A stretch of DNA of 9,877 nucleotides from NCBI GenBank assembly GCA_964575235.1, contig CAZNQG010000120.1, positions 1 to 9,877 of the forward strand, read 5' to 3'. Position 1 is the stretch's first letter. The number at the start of each line of letters is the position of its first letter. Source of the stretch: SM23-62 sp964575235 (GTDB taxonomy: Bacteria; Bacteroidota; Bacteroidia; Bacteroidales; SM23-62). Positions 1 to 6,262 of this stretch are shown here, piece after piece. The notes under the pieces were generated by a model. The model saw only the letters and a program-made list of their open reading frames with translations, was not told the DNA's origin and ran no database searches. The translations under genes were made by a program, and so were the position numbers.

Positions 1-2
1 CC

Positions 3-674
3 TTCGAGGACCTCCACGGGATGATCCAGCTGCCGGGACTGCCGGTCCAGCGCCTTATGCACGACGGGTACGGCTTCGGGGCGGAAGGGGACTGGAAAAT
101 GTCCGCCATGCTGAGGACCATGAAGATCATGTCGGCCGGCCTTCCCGGCGGAAATTCATTTATGGAGGATTACACCTACCACTTCGATCCTTCCGGGATG
201 CGTGTGCTGGGGGCCCATATGCTTGAAATATGCTCCTCCATCGCGGACGGGAAGCCGAAATGCGAAATCCACGAACTCGGTATCGGCGGAAAAGAAGACC
301 CGGTAAGGTTGTGCTTCAATGTTCCGGAGGGGCCTGCCATCAACGTGAGCGTACTGGACATGGGCAACCGGTTCAGGATCCTGGCAAACGATGTAGAGGC
401 GGTCCGGCCGCCACAGGACCTGCCGAAACTGCCAACGGCACGCGTTCTCTGGGATCCGAAACCCGACCTGAAAACGGCTGCAGCTGCCTGGATCATGGCC
501 GGGGGGGCACATCACACCGTGTACAGCCAGAACCTTACTTCCGAACACATCCAGGACTTTGCGGACATGGCCGGTGTGGAGTTCCTGCTGATCGGCCGGG
601 ATACGAAACTCCGGGATTTCCGGAACGAGATCCGGTGGAACGAGGTATATTACCACATCGCGAAAGGAATCTGA
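3..674 (+). CDS. araA: L-arabinose isomerase, C-terminal part (5' end outside window)
   Basis: This cytoplasmic enzyme interconverts L-arabinose and L-ribulose, the first step of bacterial arabinose breakdown. Only about the last 224 residues are present. The frame is open to the window edge (F-E-D-L-H-G precedes the ATG at 21), so that ATG is internal; the family is about 500 residues long. The four residues known in E. coli AraA as metal-binding or catalytic all have counterparts: Glu in GYGFGAEGDW (codon 84-86), Glu in SFMEDYTYHF (165-167), His in LGAHMLE (216-218), and the His pair in AGGAHHT (510-515). Also typical are LGIGGKEDPVRL, DMGNRFR, LPKLPTARVLW and the near-terminal RWNEVYY. The fragment has no frameshift. 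The next gene starts 7 bases after its stop, so the two are probably one operon. No kinase (araB) or epimerase (araD) is in the window. Identification is firm. Confidence 0.96.
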   Translation, partial: FEDLHGMIQLPGLPVQRLMHDGYGFGAEGDWKMSAMLRTMKIMSAGLPGGNSFMEDYTYHFDPSGMRVLGAHMLEICSSIADGKPKCEIHELGIGGKEDPVRLCFNVPEGPAINVSVLDMGNRFRILANDVEAVRPPQDLPKLPTARVLWDPKPDLKTAAAAWIMAGGAHHTVYSQNLTSEHIQDFADMAGVEFLLIGRDTKLRDFRNEIRWNEVYYHIAKGI

Positions 675-681
675 TAAAACG

Positions 682-1689
682 ATGGGAGATCTTTCCGGAA
701 CGGAACCCATTCCGGGATTCAATGCGGATCCCGGCACACTGAAAGGGTATTTCACCGATAAGCCCTCCGGGGGCAACGGTCTGTTCCTGGCCGGAAAAGA
801 TGGAGTGAAGGCCATACTCAGCCCTTCCGATAACAAGGCCGACTTCATCGTCTACGACGATAAAACCCTGGTGTATGTAAAATCACAGCTCGGATACCCG
901 GCTATTTATGAATTGCGTGATCCGGTATTCGATGCACCGGCCGAGGCCGTGCTGATGGACCTGGACGGGACGAGCGTGAACAGCGAGAGGTTCTGGATAT
1001 GGATCATACAGCAGGTCACGGGCCGGCTGACCGGAAATCCCCGCTTCGAACTCGAAACGGAAGACGAACCTCATGTTTCGGGGCATTCCGTATCGGAACA
1101 CCTGGAATACTGTATCCAGAAATACTGTCCCACGAAAACCGTCGAGGAGGCCCGGCGTATTTATTTCGAGATCACTCATTACGAGATGAAGGAGATCCTG
1201 GAGGGCCGGGGCAGGCAGGAAGCATTCGTGCCGAGTCCCGGACTGAAGGACTTCCTGCTCGCCCTGAAATCCCGCAACATCAAGATCGGCCTGGTGACCT
1301 CCGGGCTTTATGAAAAGGCCTGGCCCGAGATCCTTTCCGCGTTCCGAACCATGAAAATGGGAGATCCGCTTGATTTTTACGATGCCATCATTACGGCGGG
1401 GCATGCCATCCGGAAAGGCCAGGCGGGAACCCTGGGGGAGCTGGCCCCAAAGCCCCACCCCTGGCTGTACGCCGAAACGGCACGCATCGGGCTCGAAATG
1501 CAGGCCGAGGAACGCAGACGGGTGATCGGGATTGAGGATTCGGCTGCGGGGGTTCTCTCGATTCGCCTGGCCGGATTCGCCGCACTCGGGATTGCGGGGG
1601 GAACGATCGAGCAAGGGGGTATGACTCCGCTGCTTTCCGGGTATTACGACACCCTGTCCGAAGCCCTGCCCTTCCTGCTTGGGGAATAG
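682..1689 (+). CDS. HAD-superfamily phosphatase with N-terminal extension, arabinose-linked
   Basis: A 335-residue haloacid dehalogenase-type hydrolase, probably a sugar-phosphate phosphatase or mutase-like enzyme of the cytoplasm. The HAD motifs are complete. Motif I is DLDGT (nucleophile Asp93, acid/base Asp95). Motif II is VTSG (Thr206 or Ser207). Motif III is Lys257 in PKPHPW. Motif IV is GIEDSAAG (Glu285, Asp286). A helical cap of roughly 90 residues lies between motifs I and II, as in the beta-phosphoglucomutase-like class. The first 88 or so residues precede motif I and are not part of the usual HAD fold; I do not recognise them. The ATG at 682 is 7 bases after araA, with AAAGGA at 663-668 as a distant ribosome site. 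The position suggests a job in arabinose metabolism, such as dephosphorylating a pentulose phosphate or clearing a side product, but the substrate cannot be read from sequence. The stop lies 10 bases from the convergent gene. Confidence 0.88.
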   Translation: MGDLSGTEPIPGFNADPGTLKGYFTDKPSGGNGLFLAGKDGVKAILSPSDNKADFIVYDDKTLVYVKSQLGYPAIYELRDPVFDAPAEAVLMDLDGTSVNSERFWIWIIQQVTGRLTGNPRFELETEDEPHVSGHSVSEHLEYCIQKYCPTKTVEEARRIYFEITHYEMKEILEGRGRQEAFVPSPGLKDFLLALKSRNIKIGLVTSGLYEKAWPEILSAFRTMKMGDPLDFYDAIITAGHAIRKGQAGTLGELAPKPHPWLYAETARIGLEMQAEERRRVIGIEDSAAGVLSIRLAGFAALGIAGGTIEQGGMTPLLSGYYDTLSEALPFLLGE

Positions 1690-1699
1690 TGGCCTGCGC

Positions 1700-4150
1700 C
1701 TACTTCCGAAACCGCAATATGCTTATAATAAAGGCGTCCTGGTAACCCATCGCCCGTATGGAGGGCAGCTTTTCCTGAGCCTCCTGTATGCCCTTGAAAT
1801 CACCGTATACATAGCGGTGAAACCCATCCTGCCCGGCGAACATCAGGACCCCTTCAAGGGGTTTGAAATAATCGGTTTCCACCGGGTTCTTCAGGGCCAT
1901 GATCTGGATGGTGAAACTGGCCGTTACTGCAATGCCCTCCTCCGACAGGCTCGCGATCAGGTCCTCCAGCTCGTCCTGCTCCAGCATCCCGGCATCCGGG
2001 TATCCGGCATCCAGCACCTCGTTCAGGTACTGCATGGCACGTGCCTTCTGCCGGAAGTTACCCGCCGTGTAAAGGAATGCTGAATCGGTTATGATCAGGG
2101 CGGTTTGCTCCCCGGCCACTTCATCCGGCATGGTATCGAGCATTACCTTGCTGTTTACGAGAAGGATGCTGTAGGATCGATCGGCCATGGGTTTCAGGTG
2201 CTGGGGCACGAATATATCCTCAATGCGTACACTGGGGTCCTGCAGATTTTCAAGTTTAATGGAAACGTGGCGGTTCAATCTGCGGCCCTCGGGACTGTCG
2301 GTGCCGTCCTCGTATGTATTGAGGGCAATGGGCATGATCTCCCCTGCCCCGGTGACCTCGATGCGTGAAGGAGGGATCCCTTTTCCCATCAGGTAATCGG
2401 CGATGCTTTGTGCCCTCCGCTCGGAAAGGCGCAGGTTATACTCCTCGGCTCCGACGGCATCCGCATGTCCGGTAAGCCTCAGACGGATTTCCGGATTCCG
2501 CTGCATCACATCGAACACCCGGTCTGCTTCCTTTTTTGCTGTGGGGTCCAGTTCGTCGCTGTCGAAACCGAACATGATGCTGTTCAGGACGTAATACTCG
2601 TCCGGTTCCGGTTGATCCGGGAACTTCTCCCCGGCCGTAACGGTTTTTTCCCCTGTACCGGCCGTCACTTCGGTACCGGTGCGTGTTTCCGTTTCCTTTA
2701 CCGCTTCTGCCAGCAGGCTGTCGGTCCCGGGCCCCTCCATGGCCTCCTCACCGGTCTTTTCCTCCTTCCTTCCACTCCCCTTCCGGACGGCGGCAATCTG
2801 TGGCTCTTCCTCCTTTATCCGGACCAGGTAAAGGCTTTTCAGTGGATTGATACCGTCTACGATGGTCGCCATGTATGCACCGTGACCGCTCTTGCGCGGA
2901 TTGTAGAACAGGTCGTCGTCCGGCGTGCTGAGGGGGTACCCCAGGTTCTCCGGGAAAGACCATCCTTCATCGTAAGCAGGTTTAGCGTGCTTTCTGCGCG
3001 AATCCCTTTCCTGCGCCGCTACGGCATCGTTATACGGCAGCCTTTCGGAAACGAAAATGTCGAAGCCTCCCATGGTAGCATGGCCCTGGGAGCTGAAATA
3101 GAGTTTGGTGCCCCGTTCTGCCAGGAAAGGTGTTTCCTCGCTGTAGTGGGTGTTTATTTTGGGACCCAGGTTCCTGGGCGGACCCCAATCCCCCTCCACC
3201 GTCGTCTCCGAGACCCAAATGTCCAGCGCTCCCTGACCCCCGGGCCGGTCGCTGGTAAAATACAACAACTTACCGTTATAGGAAATACAGGCATGGGTTT
3301 CGGAATAATTGCTGTTGATGTTCCGGTTAAGGGGGATCATCCCGGTAAAACGGTCCCCCTTCCGGTAGCTGACAAAAATGTCCGATCCGTAGGCATCTTT
3401 GCGGACCAGGTAGAGTTCCTTGCCGTTTGCCGACATGGAGACCGGCCAGCAGTCCCCGTCCGATCCGATTTCCTCGTTGATCACCCTGGGTTCCGTCCAT
3501 CCCCCGCCGGGCAGCCTCTGGCTCATCACGATGGCCCTGTAAAGAGGCCGGTCCGTCATATAAATCAGCATGGAATCATCGTACGAAACGACCGGGTTGT
3601 AATGGATCGTAAAGCGGTTTACATCATCGCTCAACCGGGTGAATTCCACGTCCCGGGCATGCCGGACCATGCCTTTTGCCCGTTCGCAGGATTTGATCTG
3701 GTTGTTCACGTATTCCAAATCTGCAAAATGGGACTTGATCATGATCCCCCTGTAGGTTTCATAGAATTTGATCGCCTGGTCATAATCGCCGTTGATGTGA
3801 CAGGCACGTGCAAGTGCAAAAAGCGCTTCGCGTGGAGCCGAACGTTCCTTATAGGACCCTTCGCGATAGCTCGGGGACATATTCTCCACAGCCCTTTCCA
3901 GGTATGGGATGGCTTTCTTTTTTTCGCCGTCAATGCTCAGGTAACAGGCCCCTATCAGGAATTGCAGGTTCGCATTCTCCGGGTCTGTTTTCAACAGTTC
4001 CAGATACAGGTGCAGTGCTTCCCGGTACTCCTCGGTCATAAAAAAATACTCGGCCTCCAGGAAGGTCTTCTTAAACAGTCCCTTGTCCTGCGAAGATACC
4101 CCGGGATGGATGCAAAGAAGGACCAGGCACAGTGTGGCTATCCGTCTCAT
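1700..4150 (-). CDS. Exported TPR/PD40/OmpA-family envelope protein with SPOR-like C-terminus
   Basis: A large envelope protein (816 residues from the ATG at 4150; 823 from an upstream ATG at 4171, used for numbering here). Residues 8-27 are a signal peptide (MRR, hydrophobic core, VSS before Gln28); there is no proper lipobox. Residues 32-165 are TPR-like helices (EYFFMTEEYREALHLY, NGDYDQAIKFYETY). Residues 190-440 hold four or five PD40/WD40-like blades (YFTSDRPGGQGALDIWVS; LYFSSQGHATMGGFDIFVS; GYPLSTPDDDLFY). Residues 455-525 are a low-complexity Glu/Thr/Gly linker. Residues 527-642 are an OmpA C-terminal domain with TGHADAVG and NLRLSERRAQSI, including the Asp571 and Arg586 that bind peptidoglycan diaminopimelate in the family. 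Residues 665-818 look like two SPOR-type repeats. The layout recalls Bacteroidota PorE-like proteins of gliding and type IX secretion, but the C-terminus differs and no por/gld gene is nearby, so I do not assign that role. I prefer 4150 because the signal peptide starts there and the likely promoter nearly abuts 4171. Confidence 0.9.
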   Translation of the reverse strand: MRRIATLCLVLLCIHPGVSSQDKGLFKKTFLEAEYFFMTEEYREALHLYLELLKTDPENANLQFLIGACYLSIDGEKKKAIPYLERAVENMSPSYREGSYKERSAPREALFALARACHINGDYDQAIKFYETYRGIMIKSHFADLEYVNNQIKSCERAKGMVRHARDVEFTRLSDDVNRFTIHYNPVVSYDDSMLIYMTDRPLYRAIVMSQRLPGGGWTEPRVINEEIGSDGDCWPVSMSANGKELYLVRKDAYGSDIFVSYRKGDRFTGMIPLNRNINSNYSETHACISYNGKLLYFTSDRPGGQGALDIWVSETTVEGDWGPPRNLGPKINTHYSEETPFLAERGTKLYFSSQGHATMGGFDIFVSERLPYNDAVAAQERDSRRKHAKPAYDEGWSFPENLGYPLSTPDDDLFYNPRKSGHGAYMATIVDGINPLKSLYLVRIKEEEPQIAAVRKGSGRKEEKTGEEAMEGPGTDSLLAEAVKETETRTGTEVTAGTGEKTVTAGEKFPDQPEPDEYYVLNSIMFGFDSDELDPTAKKEADRVFDVMQRNPEIRLRLTGHADAVGAEEYNLRLSERRAQSIADYLMGKGIPPSRIEVTGAGEIMPIALNTYEDGTDSPEGRRLNRHVSIKLENLQDPSVRIEDIFVPQHLKPMADRSYSILLVNSKVMLDTMPDEVAGEQTALIITDSAFLYTAGNFRQKARAMQYLNEVLDAGYPDAGMLEQDELEDLIASLSEEGIAVTASFTIQIMALKNPVETDYFKPLEGVLMFAGQDGFHRYVYGDFKGIQEAQEKLPSIRAMGYQDAFIISILRFRK

Positions 4151-4175
4151 ACCGGGAAGGTTGTGGAACATGTGC

Positions 4176-4210
4176 TAAATATAGAAAATTTGGTACAGCG
4201 GCATGGCAAA
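4176..4210 (-). promoter_or_regulatory. Possible Bacteroidota-type promoter for the OmpA-family gene
   Basis: Read on the minus strand, TTTG (4210-4207) is followed after 23 bases by TATATTTA (4183-4176). This resembles the Bacteroidota primary sigma consensus TTTG, about 19-21 bases, TAnnTTTG, with the spacer slightly long and the final G replaced by A. Transcription would begin about 4172-4168, at the upstream ATG (4171), which favours the ATG at 4150 as the true start. Seen by eye only. Confidence 0.35.
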
Positions 4211-4303
4211 AGTTATCCACGGCCTGTAAACATGCAAGCCGGGAGGAAGGATAGTGCCCCATCGCCCACCGGCAGCATGATTAGGAAATTTTATAAAAAT
4301 TGT

Positions 4304-4310
4304 TATATTG
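4304..4310 (+). promoter_or_regulatory. Possible -7 box for the START-like gene and downstream operon
   Basis: TATATTG at 4304-4310 lies in the most AT-rich stretch of the window (4284-4315) and is close to the Bacteroidota -7 element. It would give a start near 4317 and a leader of about 30 bases before the GTG at 4346. I see no matching TTTG box 19-21 bases upstream, so the call is weak. The remaining intergenic DNA (4211-4300) shows no clear hairpin, repeat or operator. Confidence 0.3.
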
Positions 4311-4345
4311 CAATACCTACCCTGAGCTAAACCAAAGATGAGGCA

Positions 4346-4723
4346 GTGAAAACAAAGTATGAGCTTGAATACAGCATCAACTCCCCACCCAACGTCCTTT
4401 ATAATCGCTTGAGCACTCCGGGCGGCCTCGCGGAATGGTTTGCAGACGATGTAAACCTCAAGGGTTCCGTATATACCTTCATCTGGGAGAAGACCGAACA
4501 GCACGCCGAGGTCGTTCAACAGAAGGACAACAAATACATCCGGTTCCGGTGGATCGGGGAAGAGAATGAGGAGACCTACTTTGAATTCCGGCTCAAGCAG
4601 GATGAACTCACCGGCGATGTTTCACTCATGATCACGGATTTTGCCGACGAGGATGAGAAAGACGATGCCATTGACCTCTGGGACACCCAGATTGCAGAGC
4701 TCAAACATGTGATCGGTCTTTGA
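4346..4723 (+). CDS. Small START-like (AHSA1/SRPBCC-fold) domain protein
   Basis: A 125-residue soluble protein of the START-like type found widely in Bacteroidota, whose biochemical role is not known to me. The hallmarks are near-complete: an N-terminal strand LEYSINSP, the helix segment LSTPGGLAEWFADDV (residues 22-36), YTFIWEKTEQHAEV, IRFRW (65-69), TYFEFRLKQDELTGDVSL (77-94), the acidic ITDFADEDEKDD (96-107) and a C-terminal helix IDLWDTQIAELKHVIGL. The fold is a ligand-binding cavity of the AHSA1/Bet v1 kind, but no ligand can be inferred. The start is GTG: an in-frame stop lies at 4328-4330 and no ATG fits, since the ATG at 4338 is in another frame and meets a stop after three codons. 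GAGG at 4340-4343 is too close to be a good ribosome site. It is divergent from the OmpA-family gene and 45 bases ahead of the permease gene. Confidence 0.88.
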   Translation: MKTKYELEYSINSPPNVLYNRLSTPGGLAEWFADDVNLKGSVYTFIWEKTEQHAEVVQQKDNKYIRFRWIGEENEETYFEFRLKQDELTGDVSLMITDFADEDEKDDAIDLWDTQIAELKHVIGL

Positions 4724-4738
4724 AATATCGTACCTTTA
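4708..4738 (+). promoter_or_regulatory. Possible internal promoter before the permease gene
   Basis: TACCTTTA at 4731-4738 fits the Bacteroidota -7 consensus TAnnTTTG except for the last base. TGTG at 4708-4711, 19 bases upstream, could serve as the -33 element (consensus TTTG). The box overlaps the end of the START-like gene and its stop region, and would give a leader of about 25 bases before the ATG at 4769. Not tested. Confidence 0.35.
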
Positions 4739-4753
4739 TTGCCGTTTACTTAG

Positions 4754-4760
4754 AAAAGGA
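4754..4760 (+). promoter_or_regulatory. Ribosome binding site of the permease gene
   Basis: AAAAGGA lies 8 bases before the ATG at 4769, the best-placed purine-rich site in the window. It supports that start over any other codon. Confidence 0.55.
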
Positions 4761-4768
4761 TTTTACAG

Positions 4769-6262
4769 ATGCGTTTCAAGGCCAAACGCCTGCATATTCT
4801 TTTGCTGAGGTCTTTCGCAGGACCCTTTGCACTGACCTTCCTGATCGTGATCTTCATCATGGTCATGCAATTCCTTTTCAAGTATATAAACGATTTGGTG
4901 GGCAAGGGACTGGAATTCCCGGTCGTATCCGAGTTCGTACTTTACCTCACGGCCTCCATGGTGCCCATGGCCCTTCCACTGGCCATCCTGATGGCAGCCC
5001 TGATGACTTTCGGGAACCTGGGGGAATATTACGAGCTGACCGCAATGAAATCATCGGGCATATCGCTCGTGAGGATCATGCTCCCCCTGATCATCCTGAT
5101 CGTTGCAATGAGCATCGGGGCCTTCGCCTTTTCGAATTATGTGCTTCCCGTGGCGAACCTGAAGATGCGTTCCCTTCTATACGACATACAGCGTAAACGT
5201 CCGGCCTTCAACATCGTTGAAGGCATTTTTTACAACGGCATTGAAGGTTACAGCATGCGTATCGACCGTAAGGATCCCAATAGCAACATGATGTACGGCA
5301 TCCGTATCTACGACCATACCGAGCGCAAGGGGAACACGATGGTAACCGTGGCCGATTCGGGGTTTATGGAGGTCTCTGAGGACGATACATATCTGATATT
5401 CACACTATTAAGTGGGCGCTCATACACCGAGATTGATTCAGAATATAAAAGCCGGAAGGATTTCACCTTCCCTCACCGGAAGGATTATTTCAAGGAACAA
5501 TCTATCCTGATCGAGCTTACGGGTTTCGGATTGGACCGTACGGACGAATCCCTGTTCAAAAGCAATTACTCCATGATGAGCCTGGCCATGCTGGAGCATT
5601 ATGAGGATTCCTTCCAAACCGAGATCAACCGGATCTACTCCGGGCTGAATCAATCCCTCTCCAGGCGCACCTATTATGGCTACAGGTCCACCCGTCACCG
5701 TTTTAAACAAGCGGACACAGCTCAGTCCGGCCCCGTTGTATTCAGGCTCAACCTGGACAGCCTTTACGCGGAACTTGCGGACCGTAACCGGAAACAGACC
5801 CTTACAGCAGCCCTGTCCCAGGCCCGGGCAACCATGAATTTCATCTCAACTTCGGAAACGAACTCAACGGCTAAAGTGGAACGGCTGCGCAAATACCAGG
5901 TCGAAAAAAACAGAAAATTTACCCTTTCCTTTGCCTGCCTCATCTTCTTCTTCATCGGAGCCCCCCTGGGTGCTATCATCCGGAAAGGGGGACTGGGCAT
6001 GCCTACGGTGATATCGGTCCTGTTTTTTCTGGCATGGTATATCCTGTCCATGTCGGGTGAGCAGTTTGCCAGGGACAGCGCCATGAGCCCGTTCATGGGA
6101 ATGTGGCTCTCTTCCGCCATTTTACTGCCCATCGGCATCTGGCTTACCTACAAATCCATGACGGACTCGGCGCTGCTTAACATCGAAACCTACGGATCGG
6201 CCATCCGGAAGATACGCCGCAGGATACGGTATATGCGAATCAAGCTGGGATTTTCGTCATGA
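4769..6262 (+). CDS. LptF/LptG-family (YjgP/YjgQ) lipopolysaccharide export permease
   Basis: An inner-membrane subunit of the Lpt exporter, which with the ATPase LptB lifts lipopolysaccharide out of the inner membrane and hands it to the periplasmic bridge. At 497 residues it is longer than E. coli LptF or LptG (about 360). Six membrane segments are arranged 3 + 3: about 16-38, 54-80, 100-126, then 384-403, 411-430 and 441-461. Family landmarks are FKYINDLVGKGL after segment 1, PMALPLAILMAALMTFGNL in segment 2, the cytoplasmic loop ELTAMKSSGISLVRI, and FFFIGAPLGAIIRKGGLG after segment 4. Residues 127-380 form the periplasmic part: a beta-rich first half (the jellyroll) and a second half (about 265-380) that looks helical and polar, the extra length. 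The C-terminus is basic. I cannot say whether it is the F or G paralogue; no partner or lptB is in the window. Its stop overlaps the next start as ATGA. Confidence 0.93.
   Translation: MRFKAKRLHILLLRSFAGPFALTFLIVIFIMVMQFLFKYINDLVGKGLEFPVVSEFVLYLTASMVPMALPLAILMAALMTFGNLGEYYELTAMKSSGISLVRIMLPLIILIVAMSIGAFAFSNYVLPVANLKMRSLLYDIQRKRPAFNIVEGIFYNGIEGYSMRIDRKDPNSNMMYGIRIYDHTERKGNTMVTVADSGFMEVSEDDTYLIFTLLSGRSYTEIDSEYKSRKDFTFPHRKDYFKEQSILIELTGFGLDRTDESLFKSNYSMMSLAMLEHYEDSFQTEINRIYSGLNQSLSRRTYYGYRSTRHRFKQADTAQSGPVVFRLNLDSLYAELADRNRKQTLTAALSQARATMNFISTSETNSTAKVERLRKYQVEKNRKFTLSFACLIFFFIGAPLGAIIRKGGLGMPTVISVLFFLAWYILSMSGEQFARDSAMSPFMGMWLSSAILLPIGIWLTYKSMTDSALLNIETYGSAIRKIRRRIRYMRIKLGFSS

Noticed and set aside
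501..507. Run of seven G residues inside araA as a phase-variation tract
   Set aside because: The run is short, encodes Gly residues of the conserved AGGAHHT motif, and the frame is intact on both sides; nothing suggests switching.
156..848. A 230-codon open frame on the minus strand across the araA end and HAD start
   Set aside because: It crosses two well-supported plus-strand genes and has no family resemblance; it is a shadow frame.
1700..4150. Calling the envelope protein PorE or a type IX secretion component
   Set aside because: The TPR, PD40 and OmpA order is similar, but the SPOR-like tail differs, no carboxypeptidase-regulatory-like domain is evident, and no secretion or gliding gene is next to it.
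4151..4171. ATG at 4171 as the start of the OmpA-family protein
   Set aside because: It adds seven non-basic residues ahead of a normal signal peptide and would leave almost no leader after the candidate promoter. It is not excluded, only less likely.
4213..4221. TTATCCACG, one base from the DnaA box consensus
   Set aside because: It is a single copy, with no cluster, no AT-rich unwinding region of proper size and no dnaA or dnaN nearby. Chance occurrence is likely.
2408..4330. A 640-codon open frame on the plus strand, antisense to the OmpA-family gene
   Set aside because: It lies opposite a gene with clear signal peptide and domains, shows no recognisable motif, and has composition typical of the reverse strand of a GC-rich coding frame. 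Its apparent start is not preceded by a ribosome site.
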